From: JAIBJN01 sp963839745
Lineage (GTDB): Bacteria; Actinomycetota; Thermoleophilia; Gaiellales; Gaiellaceae
Assembly (NCBI GenBank): GCA_963839745.1
Contig: CAWIWC010000007.1
Location: 1 to 64,000, forward strand
Length of the DNA stretch: 64,000 nucleotides
Direction of reading: 5' to 3'
Shown here: piece by piece, positions 43,629 to 52,466 of the stretch
Layout: every line of letters starts with the position of its first letter
How positions within the stretch are numbered: position 1 is the stretch's first letter
Program-made: the position numbers and the translations under genes
The notes under the pieces: generated by a model
What the model was told of the DNA's origin: nothing
The model's input: the letters and a program-made list of their open reading frames with translations, nothing else
Database searches by the model: none

Positions 43629-44561
43629 TCACTCGTAGATCTCCCGGTACTTCCGGACGAGCCGGATCGAGAGGATGTTCATGGCGAACGTGATCACGAA
43701 GAGCGTCAGCCCGACCGCGAAGATCGTCTTGTACTCGAGCGACCCGGTCGGCACGTCGCCGAGCCCCGTCGCGCCGATGAAGGCGGTCATCGTCTGGGCC
43801 GGCTCGCGCGGGTCGTACGTGATCTGCGCGATCCCGCCGGCGGCGATGAGGACGATCATGGTCTCCCCGATCGCGCGGGAGATCGCCAGGATGTAGCTGG
43901 CGACGATCCCGGACACCGCTGCCGGGATGACGATGCGCGTGGCCACCTGGAGCTTCGAGGCGCCGAGGCCGAAGGCGCCGTCCCTGAGCTCCCGGGGCAC
44001 GGCGGCCATCGCGTCCTCGGAGATGGAGGCCACGGTCGGGATGAGCATCACGCCCATCACGAGGCCGGCGGCGAGGACGTTGAAGATCCCCACCCCGACC
44101 CCGAGATCCTGGAGCAGGGGGGTGAAGAACGTCAGGGCGAAGAAGCCGAAGACGACGGTCGGGATGCCCGCGAGCACCTCGAGCGCCGGCTTGAGCGTGT
44201 TGCGGACCCGAGGTCGCGCGTACTCGCTCAGGTAGACGGCGGCGCCGAGCCCGAGCGGCAGGGCGACGACGCAGGCCCAGAAGGTCACGGCGAGCGTGCC
44301 GACGAGCAGCGGGCGGACGCCGAACGAAGCAGGCTCGAAGAGCGGCGCCCAGCGCTCGCCGGAGAAGAAGTCGACGATCGAGACCTCGCGGAAGAACTCG
44401 ATCGACGGCTCGAGCAGGGCGATGATGATCCCGATCGTCGTCGCCACGGAGACCAGTGCGCAGAGGGCGAGGAGCCCTTTGACGACATCCTCGCCCCAGC
44501 GTCGGCCTTCGGCGCGCAGCCGGATCGGCTGCGCGCCTGCGGTCGTGTCCTGCGTCGCCAC
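43629..44561 (-). CDS. pstC: Phosphate ABC transporter, permease PstC
   Basis: A 310-residue membrane protein from GTG 44561, with six hydrophobic segments. FFSGERWAPLFEPASFGVRPLLVGTL, AVYLSEYARPRVRNTLKPALEVLAGIPTVVFGFFAL and the EAA loop SEDAMAAVPRELRDGAFGLGASKLQVATR identify PstC. It begins four bases after pstS and is separated from pstA by 185 bases of hairpins, which is unusual for pst operons. Confidence 0.94.
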   Translation of the reverse strand: MATQDTTAGAQPIRLRAEGRRWGEDVVKGLLALCALVSVATTIGIIIALLEPSIEFFREVSIVDFFSGERWAPLFEPASFGVRPLLVGTLAVTFWACVVALPLGLGAAVYLSEYARPRVRNTLKPALEVLAGIPTVVFGFFALTFFTPLLQDLGVGVGIFNVLAAGLVMGVMLIPTVASISEDAMAAVPRELRDGAFGLGASKLQVATRIVIPAAVSGIVASYILAISRAIGETMIVLIAAGGIAQITYDPREPAQTMTAFIGATGLGDVPTGSLEYKTIFAVGLTLFVITFAMNILSIRLVRKYREIYE

Positions 44562-44565
44562 TCGG

Positions 44566-45579
44566 TTAGGTTCCCCCGGCCGCCTCGAGCGCCGAGAGGT
44601 TCGTGTCCACCTGGTCGTCGGGCACCGGGATGAACAGCGCGTCCTCGGCGAGCTGGATCGAGTTGGTCAGGAAGTACTCGACGAAGGCGTAGACCTCGGG
44701 CTTCGCGAGCGACTCGTTCTTCACGTAGATGAAGAGCGGCCGCGAGAGCGGCGCGTAGCTCCCGTCGCGGGCCGTGTCCACGCTCGGGGCGACGCAGCCG
44801 TCGCCGCCGTCGATCTCGAGGGCCTTGAGCGTGTCCTGGTTCTGCTCGTAGTAGGTGTAGCCGAAGTAGCCCAGTCCGCCCGGGTCGCCGGCGACGGCCT
44901 GGACGATCACGTTGTCGTCCTCGCTCGGCGTGTAGTCGGCGCGGCTCGCGCCCTCCTCGCCGTTGATCTCGTCGGTGAAGTAGTCGAACGTGCCGGAGTC
45001 GGTGCCGGGGCCCGCGAGCGCGAGCGCCTGGTCGGGGAAGCTCGGGTCGATCTGGTTCCAGTTCGTGATCTTGCCCTCGGCCGCCGGCTCCCAGACCTTC
45101 TTGAGCTGGTCGGTCGTCAGGCAGGTGGCCCAGTCGTTCTCGGAGTTGACGACGACCGTGAGCGCGTCGACGCCGACCTGGAACTCGGTGTACTCGATGC
45201 CGGCCTCCTCGCAGACCGGGACCTCTTCCTCCTCGTCGATGCCGCGGGAGGCGTTGGAGATGTCGGTCTCGCCCGCGCAGAAGCGCTCGAAGCCGCCGCC
45301 CGTCCCGGACGTGCCGACCTCGATGTTGACGCCGGACTGCTCCTCGCGGAAGGCGGCGGCAGCGGCCGTCGTCAGTGGCCCGACCGTGCTCGAACCGTCG
45401 ATAATGATGTTCCCGGAAAGCTCCTCAGCGGCGCCTCGCCGGTGGTCTCCTCGATGGCGGCGCCTCGGCTCGTCGCCGTCGTCCTCCGAATCCTCGCGAC
45501 CGCACCCGACAGCGCCGAGCGCCAGGGCCGCGAGCGCCAGCAGAAGGAGGACAATCCTCGGGACAGGACGAATTCTCAC
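44566..45579 (-). CDS. pstS: Phosphate-binding lipoprotein PstS
   Basis: A 337-residue protein from GTG 45579 with AAAGGAGAAC upstream. The signal PRIVLLLLALAALALGAVGC ends in a lipobox Cys. SGNIIIDGSSTVGPLT holds the phosphate-binding Ser/Thr residues, with DISNASRGI, AGPGTDSGTFDYF (Asp-Ser-Gly-Thr) and the rest of the PBP fold. The linker after the lipobox (EPRRRHRGDHRRGAAEEL) looks odd; in another frame it reads AAIEETTGEA, suggesting two compensating base errors near 45,425-45,465. A three-repeat PHO box lies 70 bases upstream. Confidence 0.93.
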   Translation of the reverse strand: MRIRPVPRIVLLLLALAALALGAVGCGREDSEDDGDEPRRRHRGDHRRGAAEELSGNIIIDGSSTVGPLTTAAAAAFREEQSGVNIEVGTSGTGGGFERFCAGETDISNASRGIDEEEEVPVCEEAGIEYTEFQVGVDALTVVVNSENDWATCLTTDQLKKVWEPAAEGKITNWNQIDPSFPDQALALAGPGTDSGTFDYFTDEINGEEGASRADYTPSEDDNVIVQAVAGDPGGLGYFGYTYYEQNQDTLKALEIDGGDGCVAPSVDTARDGSYAPLSRPLFIYVKNESLAKPEVYAFVEYFLTNSIQLAEDALFIPVPDDQVDTNLSALEAAGGT

Positions 45580-45648
45580 CGTTCTCCTTTCGCGTCGTGT
45601 CATCGAGGCGAGTGTCGCCCTGTGCCTTCGCCTGGTGGGCTGAAAGGC

Positions 45649-45677
45649 TGTGAACGAGTGGTGAAGAGGTGGTGAAC
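45649..45677 (-). promoter_or_regulatory. PHO box upstream of pstS
   Basis: On the minus strand GTTCACC (45677-45671), CTTCACC (45666-45660) and GTTCACA (45655-45649) are spaced exactly 11 bases apart. This is the Streptomyces-type PhoP direct repeat in its best form in this window, at the classic target pstS. It lies 70 bases before the pstS start. Confidence 0.88.
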
Positions 45678-45721
45678 CACCGCGTCTGAACCCGCGTAAC
45701 CCGTAGGGTCCGCGCGGGCAG

Positions 45722-46685
45722 ATGAAGGCAATCGTCCAGGACAGGTACGGGCCACCGGAGGTGCTCGAGCTCAGGGACGTCGAGCGTCCGGCGGTCGGCG
45801 ACGGCGATGTCCTGGTGCGCGTCCGAGCCGCCTCCGTCAATCCTCAGGACTGGCACCTCATGCGTGCCAGCCCCTTCGTCGTCCGCGCGACGGGGACCGG
45901 CCTGCGAGCCCCGACGAATCCGATCAGGGGAACGGACGCGGCCGGGGAAGTCGAGGCCGTCGGCAAGGACGTGACACGGCTCAGACCGGGCGACGAGGTC
46001 TTCGGCTGGTGTCAAGGCGCGTTCGCGGAGTACGTCTGTGCCGACGAGAGCCACTTCGTGCCGAAGCCTGCGGACCTCTCCTTCGAGAGCGCCGCCGCCC
46101 TTCCCCTGGCCGGGTGTACCGCGCTCCAGGGACTGCGCGACACGGGCGCCGTGGAGCCGGGCCAGCACGTCCTGATCATCGGGGCGGGCGGAGGCGTGGG
46201 CACGTTTGCCGTGCAGATCGCCAAGGAGCTCGGGTGCCGTGTCACCGGTGTCTGCAGCACGGCGAAGCTGGATCTCGTCCGCTCGCTCGGCGCCGACCAC
46301 GCCATCGACTACACGCCGCGAGGACTTCACGCGCGGAGAGCAGCGGTACGACCTGATCCTCCAGCTGGCGGGAACCGCCTCGCCCTCAGCCTGCCGGCGC
46401 GCGCTCACCCCGACCGGGACGCTGGCGCTGAGCAGCGGAGAGGGCCGGTTCGCGGGAATCGATCGCGTCCTGCGCGCGCTTGTGTCGTCACCGCTCGTGC
46501 GCCAGCGGCTCCGCCCGTTCCTCACGAAGGAGACCAACGAGGACCTCGTGACCCTGGCGGAGCTCGTCGAAGCCGGCAAGGTCACGCCGGTCATCGACAG
46601 GACCTATCCGCTGAGCGGCGTCCCCGATGCGATCGCGTACCTGGAGGAGGGGCACGCCCGAGGGAAGGTCGTGATCACGGTCTGA
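45722..46685 (+). CDS. Zinc-type alcohol dehydrogenase/quinone oxidoreductase-like protein, frameshift near 46,318
   Basis: About 320 residues of the medium-chain dehydrogenase/reductase family. MKAIVQDRYGPPEVLELRDV, VRVRAASVNPQDWHLM, IRGTDAAGEVEAVGKDVTRL and the NADPH loop HVLIIGAGGGVGTFAVQIAKELG are clear. The zinc-ligand cysteines of true alcohol dehydrogenases are absent, so quinone or enone reduction is likely. One extra base near 46,318 (ACG-C-CGC) shifts the frame; REDFTRGEQRYDLILQLAG continues in the next to GHARGKVVITV. It diverges from pstS, 44 bases from the PHO box, which points the other way. Confidence 0.85.
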
Positions 46686-46705
46686 GGCGGGGCTAGACGG
46701 CGCCG

Positions 46706-48340
46706 CTAGCGGAAACGCGAGCCTCGGAGCGGGAGCTCGGCGAGGGGCCGCGTGTTGACGATGTCGGCGGCGGTCGCCCAGCCCCGGCGAGCCGTGGCGA
46801 TCGCGAGGCGCATGTTCCCGAGGCCGCGGACCGAGTGCGCGTCCGTCGAAGCGACGATGGGGACGCCGGCCTCGATCGCGAGGCGAACCTGGGGCCCGGC
46901 GAGGTCGAGGCGGTCGGGAAGGCCGTTGGTCTCCAGCGCGACGCCGGTCTCGAGCGCGGTCTCGATCACCGCCTCGAGGTCGAGCGCGTTGGGAGGGCGG
47001 CGGTTGATCATCCGTCCGTGCGGGTGGCTGAGGCAGGTCACCGCCGGATGGCGCATGGCCTCGGTGACCTTCCGCGTCAGCGGGCCGCGCGCTTCGCGCT
47101 GTCCTGCGTGGAGGCTGAGCTGCACCCAGTCGAGCTCGGCGAGGACGTCGTCCGGCAGGTCGAGGCTTCCGTCGCTGCGGATGTCGACCTCGGTCCCGCG
47201 CAGGACCCGGAACGGCGCCAGCTGTTCGTTGGCGGCCGCGATCTCCTCGGCCTGGCGGCGAAGATCGTCGGCGTCGAGGCCCGGCACGACCCGGACATTG
47301 GGCGTGTGGTCGCAGATCGCGAGGTACTCGTAGCCGAGGTCTCTCGCGGCGGTAGCCATCTCGATCACGGACTCCTTCCCGTCCGACCACGTCGTGTGGC
47401 AGTGCAGGTCGCCGCGCACGTCATCGAGCTCGACGAGCGTCGGAGGCTCCCCGCGAAACGGCTCCTCGCGCAGCTCGGGCGGGCACCAGGGCAGGCCGAG
47501 GGCCGCGTACGCGGCCGTCTCGTCCGCGGTCGCCGGGAGCGGGCCGAGGGCTTCGACGTAGGCCCGGCTGCCGGTCGCGAGCAGGAGCTCCGTCCCGAAG
47601 CGGTCCGGCTCGGCGACGACCAGCTCGAGCGGGACGCCGTCGACGGTGACGCCGAGCGCGCGCCGCGCTTCCCGCTCCACCACGGCCACGATCGCGGGAA
47701 GGCTCTCGAACCGCTCCAGGACCGGGCCGGGCTCGTCCGCTGCGACGACGACCGCGAGGTCGAACGAGACGTCCGCCCAGCGGCGCGGGTCGCCGGCCAC
47801 CTCGCCGCCGAGCACCGCTGCCACCTCCTCGGTCACGGCGCGGGCCCGGTTGAGCGTGAGGCCCTGCCGGGGCGTCGCCGGATCCCGGTCCAGGCGCTCC
47901 AGGATCTGACGCTCGGTGTGCGGGCCGATGCCGGGCACCTCCTGCAGGCGCCCCTCGCGGGCCGCGGCGTGGAGCTCCTCGACCGTCCGCACGCCGAGCA
48001 CGCGCCCGATCTCGAGCATCCGCTTCGTGGAGATGCCGACGAGCCGCCCGAGGCCGACGAGCTCAGGCCGGACATCCCGCTCGAGCTCGTCCAGCTCGGC
48101 GATCGTCCCGGTCTCCACGAGCTCGCTCAGCCGCCGCGCGATGCCCGGCCCGATCCCGCGCAGCTCCTGGGCTCGCCCTGCGCGCGCCAGCTCCGCGACG
48201 GGCGCGGGCGTCTCCCGGATCGTCTCCGCCGCGCGACGGTAGGCGCGGGAGGTGTAGCGCTCGGAACCGGCCAGCTCGAGGAGCACGGCGAAGGCGTCGA
48301 GCCGCTGCGCGATCTCCTCGTTGCCGAGCGGGGGAGTCAC
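46706..48340 (-). CDS. polX: DNA polymerase X family protein with PHP domain
   Basis: A 544-residue protein: helix-hairpin-helix pairs (LRGIGPGIARRLSELVE, EVPGIGPHTERQILERL), a polymerase beta-like middle domain and a complete C-terminal PHP domain (DLHCHTTWSDGKES, ICDHTPN, TEVDIRSDG, SLHAGQ, SHPHGR, ASTDAHS), which in PolX is a 3'-5' exonuclease or phosphatase. The nucleotidyl-transfer motif, normally GSxRR followed by a DxD-type aspartate pair, reads AGDPRRWADVSFDLAVVV here. The serine and one aspartate position differ, so polymerase activity is doubtful. GTG 48340. Confidence 0.88.
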   Translation of the reverse strand: MTPPLGNEEIAQRLDAFAVLLELAGSERYTSRAYRRAAETIRETPAPVAELARAGRAQELRGIGPGIARRLSELVETGTIAELDELERDVRPELVGLGRLVGISTKRMLEIGRVLGVRTVEELHAAAREGRLQEVPGIGPHTERQILERLDRDPATPRQGLTLNRARAVTEEVAAVLGGEVAGDPRRWADVSFDLAVVVAADEPGPVLERFESLPAIVAVVEREARRALGVTVDGVPLELVVAEPDRFGTELLLATGSRAYVEALGPLPATADETAAYAALGLPWCPPELREEPFRGEPPTLVELDDVRGDLHCHTTWSDGKESVIEMATAARDLGYEYLAICDHTPNVRVVPGLDADDLRRQAEEIAAANEQLAPFRVLRGTEVDIRSDGSLDLPDDVLAELDWVQLSLHAGQREARGPLTRKVTEAMRHPAVTCLSHPHGRMINRRPPNALDLEAVIETALETGVALETNGLPDRLDLAGPQVRLAIEAGVPIVASTDAHSVRGLGNMRLAIATARRGWATAADIVNTRPLAELPLRGSRFR

Positions 48341-48363
48341 GTTGCGACTACTGTGCCAGCGCG

Positions 48364-49116
48364 GTGGAGAAGGAGCTCGACAGGCTCTACGCGGCGCCGC
48401 TCGACGAGTTCGTCGCCGAGCGGGACGAGCTCGCCAAGCGACTCCGCTCCGACGGAGACCGCGAGGCCGCCGACCGGGTCAAGGCGCTGCGCAAGCCTTC
48501 GGCCGCCGTGTGGGCGGTCAACCAGCTCGCGCGCAGGCAGCAGAAGGACTACCGCGCGCTCCTGAAATCCGGTGACAAGCTTCGCGCGACGCAGGAGAAG
48601 GTCCTCGGCGGCGAGTCGCCGGAGAAGCTCCAGGAGGCGGCCGCCGCCGAGCGCGAGCTCGTCGACCGGCTGACCGAGAAGGGCCGGGCGGTGCTCGAGG
48701 TCGCCGGGCACTCGCCGACCGAGGCGATGATCCGCCGCGTGAGCGGCACCCTCCACGCCGCCGCTACGAGACCCGATCTGCGCGAAGCAGCCGAGAACGG
48801 ACGGCTCGAGCACGAGGAGGAAACGTCCGGGTTCGGCTTCGACCTGCTGAGCGGCGTGCCGGCCGCACCGAAGCCGAAGCGGAGCGAGGACAAGCGCACC
48901 CGCGAGCGCAAGGACGCAGCGCGTGAGCAAGTAGAGAAGGCCGAGGACGCGCTCGCGGAGGCCCGTCAGGAGGCCAAGGACGCTGCCGCCGAGGTGAAGC
49001 GGCTCACCCGTGAGCTCGACCGCGCCACGGCCGACGAGGCGCGGCGCGGCAAGGAGGTCGAGCGCCGCGAGCAGGCGGTCGAGAAGGCGCAGGCGAAGCT
49101 CGACCAGCTCGGCTGA
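48364..49116 (+). CDS. Coiled-coil protein of unknown function
   Basis: A 250-residue soluble, highly charged protein from GTG 48364. ELDRLYAAPLDEFVAERDELAKRLR and KPSAAVWAVNQLARRQQKDYRAL form a conserved-looking N-terminal part; from residue 165 the chain is a long coiled coil (ERKDAAREQVEKAEDALAEARQEAKDAAAEV). Proteins of this kind occur in many actinobacterial genomes without known function. It is divergent from polX, with 23 bases between the two GTG starts, which must hold both promoters or leaderless starts. It is convergent with the PhoR-like kinase. Confidence 0.55.
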   Translation: MEKELDRLYAAPLDEFVAERDELAKRLRSDGDREAADRVKALRKPSAAVWAVNQLARRQQKDYRALLKSGDKLRATQEKVLGGESPEKLQEAAAAERELVDRLTEKGRAVLEVAGHSPTEAMIRRVSGTLHAAATRPDLREAAENGRLEHEEETSGFGFDLLSGVPAAPKPKRSEDKRTRERKDAAREQVEKAEDALAEARQEAKDAAAEVKRLTRELDRATADEARRGKEVERREQAVEKAQAKLDQLG

Positions 49117-49118
49117 GC

Positions 49119-50090
49119 TCAGGCGTCCGGGAAGAAGCAGCGGATCGTCAGGCCCTGCCCGCGGGTGCCGTGTGCCTCGACGGTCCCGCCGGCCGAGTTG
49201 ATCACGTGCTTCACGATCGCCAGACCGAGCCCGGTCCCGCGCGAGGCCCGGGCCCTGTCCCCGCGGTAGAAGCGCTCGAAGAGGCGAGGCACGTCCTCTG
49301 CGAGGACTCCGACGCCGTCGTCGGCGGCGATGAACGCCACGCCGCCGTCCTCGTGGCGCAGGATCAGGGACAGGTGGGCGCCGGGCCCTGCGTAGCGCAC
49401 CGAGTTCTGTGCGAGGTTCTGAACGATGACGCGGATCATCCTCGGTCGCATGGGGAGCTCGGCGTCCTCGTCGGCCTCGACCTCGATCACCACGCCGGCC
49501 CGCGCGGCCTGCTCCTGGAGGCTCTCGACGACCTCGACGATGATCGGAAATACCCGGGTCGTCCCCAGCCCCACGACCTCGTGGCCCGACTCCAGCTCCG
49601 AGAGGAAGAGGATGTCGTCGATCAGCTCGCGGATCTGGTCGACCTCGCCCTGCGCCTGCTCGACGAGCTCGATCACGTCGGACCCCGGCAGCGTCGCGGT
49701 CTCGAGGAGCGCGAGCACACGCGCAAGAGGCGTGCGCAGCTCGTGGGAGACCGCGGCCGTGAAGCCCGCGCGCAACTCCTCGTAGGCCGCCATATCGCCG
49801 GAGTCGCGCGCGTAGATGATCGTCTCCCGGCGGCCGTCGACCTCGTAGGGGATCGTCAGCGTGTCGGCCTGGCGCAACGCCTCTGGGGCGACCGCGCCTT
49901 CCTCGAGGCCGCCCAGAAGCTCGCGCGCCCGGCGGCTGGCGGCCACGACCCGATCGTGGTCGTCGAGCACGACGACGATCTCCCGGCTCTCCTCGACGAG
50001 GGCGCGTCCGCGCCGTGCTTCGAGGCGAAGCTCGTCGAGGCCCGTGTCCGCCCGCGGGCCGTCCTGTTGACGTCGGAGGAAGCTCCGCAC
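49119..50090 (-). CDS. phoR: PhoR-like sensor histidine kinase
   Basis: A 323-residue kinase without membrane helices. Residues 35-105 resemble a PAS domain (REIVVVLDDHDRVVAASRRARELLG); His116 lies in AAVSHELRTPLARVLALLETA; the HATPase part has NLAQNSVRYAG, AADDGVGV, ERFYRGDRARASRGTGLGLAIVKH. Lack of membrane segments fits PhoR-type sensors that receive signals from Pst/PhoU. It is on the opposite strand from the PhoP-like regulator, with a kelch-like gene between them, so the pair is inferred from context and the PHO boxes. Confidence 0.82.
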   Translation of the reverse strand: MRSFLRRQQDGPRADTGLDELRLEARRGRALVEESREIVVVLDDHDRVVAASRRARELLGGLEEGAVAPEALRQADTLTIPYEVDGRRETIIYARDSGDMAAYEELRAGFTAAVSHELRTPLARVLALLETATLPGSDVIELVEQAQGEVDQIRELIDDILFLSELESGHEVVGLGTTRVFPIIVEVVESLQEQAARAGVVIEVEADEDAELPMRPRMIRVIVQNLAQNSVRYAGPGAHLSLILRHEDGGVAFIAADDGVGVLAEDVPRLFERFYRGDRARASRGTGLGLAIVKHVINSAGGTVEAHGTRGQGLTIRCFFPDA

Positions 50091-50157
50091 CTCGGCGTGA
50101 TCGTAGCCCGCGCGTCAAGGCGGGAACAAAGAGGCCCCAAATGCAGTCGAAGCTGAC

Positions 50158-51096
50158 ATGAGGTGGAAGCTCGGCCTCGCGCTCGCGGCCCTGGCGACCG
50201 CCGGCCTCGTGTTGGTGTTCGTGGCCCTGGCCGCCTCGGACGAGGCGGCGGCGTGGAGAGAGCTTCCCGCTCCGCCCCTCAGCCCGCGTGAGACTCCCAC
50301 CGGCTTCTGGACGGGAGAGGAGGTCGTGCTCGTCGGAGGCAGCGACGCACCTCCGTGCCCGCCCACCGCCGCGTGCTCGGTGCCGAGAGTGGCCCCGCTC
50401 GCGGACGGCGCCGCCTACGATCCCGCGATCGGAGCGTGGCGCGCGATCGCGGACGCCCCTGTCGGCTTCTCCTGGGCCGAGCCCGAGCTGATCGACGGGA
50501 GCGCGTACCTCTGGATCGCGGGCGAGAATGGCCGGCCGAACGCCCCCAGCGCCTTTCTTGCGTACAGGATCGAAGAGGACCGCTGGGAGCAGCTCGATCT
50601 GCCGACCCGCGATCTGGGTTGGCACGAAGTCCTCGCCGCGGGCGACCGGATCGTCGCCCACACGTACGACGACTCCGACGGCGAGCGAGCCGGACTACGT
50701 CTTCGAGACCCAGACGTCCACCTGGAGGGAGCTTCCCGACGACCCGTTCGACGACCCGTACAGTCGTGAGCTTGCCTGGGACGGAGAGCCGCCTGCTCCT
50801 GTTCGACCACCGAGAGAGGGACGAGAGCAGCGAGGCGCCCCTGCGCGGGGCAGCCTTCGACTTCGAGCGGGACGAGTGGCAGCTCCTCGATGATCCCGAG
50901 GCCGCGCTCGAGAACCTGCCCGAGCGCGAGACGCCGCCGCAGACGGCCGGAGCTCGCGCCAGCGGCAGAGGCCTACGGCGGCACGACCGAGGTACTGGCC
51001 GGCGACGACCTCTTCGTCTTCCTCGGCTCGGAATGGAGCGAGCCCGAGGGCAGGCTGCACTCGCGGGCCTGGCTTTGGTCTCCTCGGTCCGAGTAG
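50158..51096 (+). CDS. Secreted kelch/galactose-oxidase-like beta-propeller protein, three frameshifts
   Basis: Signal peptide or anchor MRWKLGLALAALATAGLVLVFVALA, then repeats of propeller type (WRELPAPPLSPRE, AAYDPAIGAWRAIADAPVGF, FLAYRIEEDRWEQLDLPT). Extra bases near 50,685, 50,775 and 50,955 move the frame in turn; the continuation reads PDYVFETQTSTWRELPDDPF, LLLFDHRERDESSEAPLRGA, FDFERDEWQLLDDPEAALE and AYGGTTEVLAGDDLFVFLGS, ending at TAG 51096. Function unknown. It lies between the divergent kinase and the phoP gene. Confidence 0.65.
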
Positions 51097-51097
51097 C

Positions 51098-51126
51098 TTT
51101 CACCACTTCTTCACCACTTCGCTACC
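51098..51126 (+). promoter_or_regulatory. PHO box upstream of the PhoP-like regulator
   Basis: TTTCACC (51098-51104), CTTCACC (51109-51115) and the weaker CGCTACC (51120-51126) are spaced exactly 11 bases apart and lie 47 bases before the regulator gene, which implies autoregulation. Confidence 0.78.
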
Positions 51127-51173
51127 TTTCCGGTACCCCCGTGTGCCCGTCCGGAGGGCAGAATCGAGGCAGC

Positions 51174-51869
51174 GTGTCGAAGGTGCTCATCATCGAGGAC
51201 GACGACGTCATCGCAGAGGGCATGGCACGGCACCTCACCACGGCCGGCTTCGACCCGCTGTGGGTGAACAAGGGGGAGTCGGGCCTCGCGCGCCTTCGCT
51301 ACGAGCGGCCGGATGTCTGCGTCCTCGACCTCATGCTCCCCGGCATCGACGGCTGGAAGCTGATCGAGACGGCGCGCTCCGAGGGGATCGGGACGCCGAT
51401 CGTCGTCGTGAGCGCCCGTGGGACCGAGCACGACCGCGTGCACGCCCTCGAGATCGGCGCCGACGACTACCTCGTGAAGCCGTTCTCCATGAAAGAGCTT
51501 GTCGCGCGCGTGCGCGCGGCGGCTCGTCGCGGCGTCCGCGTGCAGGACGAGCGTCGCGGCGAGCCAATCGAGATCGAGGAGCTGACGGTCGACCCGCTCA
51601 ACGTCCAGGCCTACGTCCGCGGCGAGAGCGCCGAGCTGACGCCGACCGAGTTCCGCCTCCTCTACGCGCTCGCGCTGGAGCAGGGGCGGGTCGTCACGCG
51701 CGACGAGCTCCTCCAGAAGGTCTGGGGCCGCCGGCTGACGCACCGCGATCGCACCGTCGACGTCTTCGTGCGCAAGATCCGGGACAAGCTCGAGTCCTTC
51801 GCCCCCGGGCACACGTTCGTCCAGACGCGTTACGGCGTCGGCTACAAGCTCGAAGCCGTTCCCAAGTAG
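51174..51869 (+). CDS. phoP: PhoP-like response regulator, OmpR family
   Basis: A 231-residue protein from GTG 51174. The receiver domain has VLIIEDDD, the phosphorylation site Asp52 in CVLDLMLPGIDG, VVVSARG and the Lys in DDYLVKPFSMKEL. The C-terminal winged helix has LTPTEFRLLYALALEQGRVVTRDELLQKVWG, DRTVDVFVRKIRDKLE and RYGVGYKLEAV. Its own PHO box and the nearby kinase, pst and phoX genes support a PhoP role. A 50-base palindrome begins eight bases after the stop. Confidence 0.88.
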   Translation: MSKVLIIEDDDVIAEGMARHLTTAGFDPLWVNKGESGLARLRYERPDVCVLDLMLPGIDGWKLIETARSEGIGTPIVVVSARGTEHDRVHALEIGADDYLVKPFSMKELVARVRAAARRGVRVQDERRGEPIEIEELTVDPLNVQAYVRGESAELTPTEFRLLYALALEQGRVVTRDELLQKVWGRRLTHRDRTVDVFVRKIRDKLESFAPGHTFVQTRYGVGYKLEAVPK

Positions 51870-51876
51870 TTTTTTC

Positions 51877-51926
51877 GGAGGGATTGACGGAACGCAGCCT
51901 GTGTCGAGCGGGTTCCGCAGCCCTCC
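51877..51926. repeat. 50-base palindrome related to the one after lysA
   Basis: GGAGGG (51877-51882) pairs with CCCTCC (51921-51926) and CGGAAC (51888-51893) with GTTCCG (51912-51917). Its outer sequence GGAGGGATTGACGGAA resembles the outer arm GGAGGGCTTGACGAAA of the 21,401-21,569 palindrome, and both start within a few bases of a stop codon. The TTTTTT at 51870-51875 lies before, not after, the stem, so it is not a standard terminator on the plus strand. Confidence 0.5.
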
Positions 51927-51965
51927 CAGCCGACGAAGTGGCGCCGTCGCCTTTAGGATCGGCGC

Positions 51966-52355
51966 GTGCCCGTGATCGGGAATCACATGTCGCGCGACCT
52001 GCTGATCATCGATCCGGAGGAGCGGGTGGCCGAGGCCGTGCGGCGCATGGTCGGGCGCGGCGTGGGCGCCGTGCTCGTCATGGACGGCGACAAGCTCGAG
52101 GGGATCCTCACCGAGCGAGATATCCTCAAGGCGGTTGCGGCGGGACTCGCCGAGGACGCGCGCGTGCGCGAGTGGATGACGAAGCACCCGGAGACCATCG
52201 ATGCTTCCGAGGCCACCGGCCAGGCCGCCTCGCTCATGATCCACGGCGGCTTCCGGCACCTCCCGGTCGTGGACGATGGGAAGGTCGTCGGGATCGTCTC
52301 GATCCGCGACCTCATGCGCGTGACGCTCGAGGACTCCGCCCCTCGCGGCGCCTGA
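51966..52355 (+). CDS. CBS-domain pair protein
   Basis: A 129-residue protein with two CBS motifs: HMSRDLLIIDPEERVAEAVRRMVGRGVGAVLVMDGDKLEGILTERD-type first domain and WMTKHPETIDASEA...GGFRHLPVVDDGKVVGIVSIRDLM second domain (shown here in parts). Such stand-alone pairs bind adenine nucleotides and sense energy state. GTG 51966. It lies between phoP and phoX and ends five bases before the phoX PHO box; a link to phosphate starvation is positional only. Confidence 0.82.
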   Translation: MPVIGNHMSRDLLIIDPEERVAEAVRRMVGRGVGAVLVMDGDKLEGILTERDILKAVAAGLAEDARVREWMTKHPETIDASEATGQAASLMIHGGFRHLPVVDDGKVVGIVSIRDLMRVTLEDSAPRGA

Positions 52356-52360
52356 GCCTC

Positions 52361-52389
52361 CTTCACCGCCCCGTCACCGTCCATTCACC
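52361..52389 (+). promoter_or_regulatory. PHO box upstream of phoX
   Basis: CTTCACC (52361-52367), CGTCACC (52372-52378) and ATTCACC (52383-52389) are spaced exactly 11 bases apart, pointing to the PhoX gene 78 bases further on. Confidence 0.87.
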
Positions 52390-52466
52390 GATCGGCCCCC
52401 CACGGTCGGTCGCTCCTCGCCGAGACTCGGCCGCAGCGCACTAGTCGACTCGGGGAGGTACGACAC

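Noticed and set aside
45678..45721. PHO control of the quinone oxidoreductase gene
   Set aside because: The repeats at 45,649-45,677 point towards pstS, and no repeats face the oxidoreductase.
51870..51876. TTTTTT run taken as part of a terminator for phoP
   Set aside because: It precedes the stem instead of following it on the plus strand, and on the minus strand it would be an A-run.
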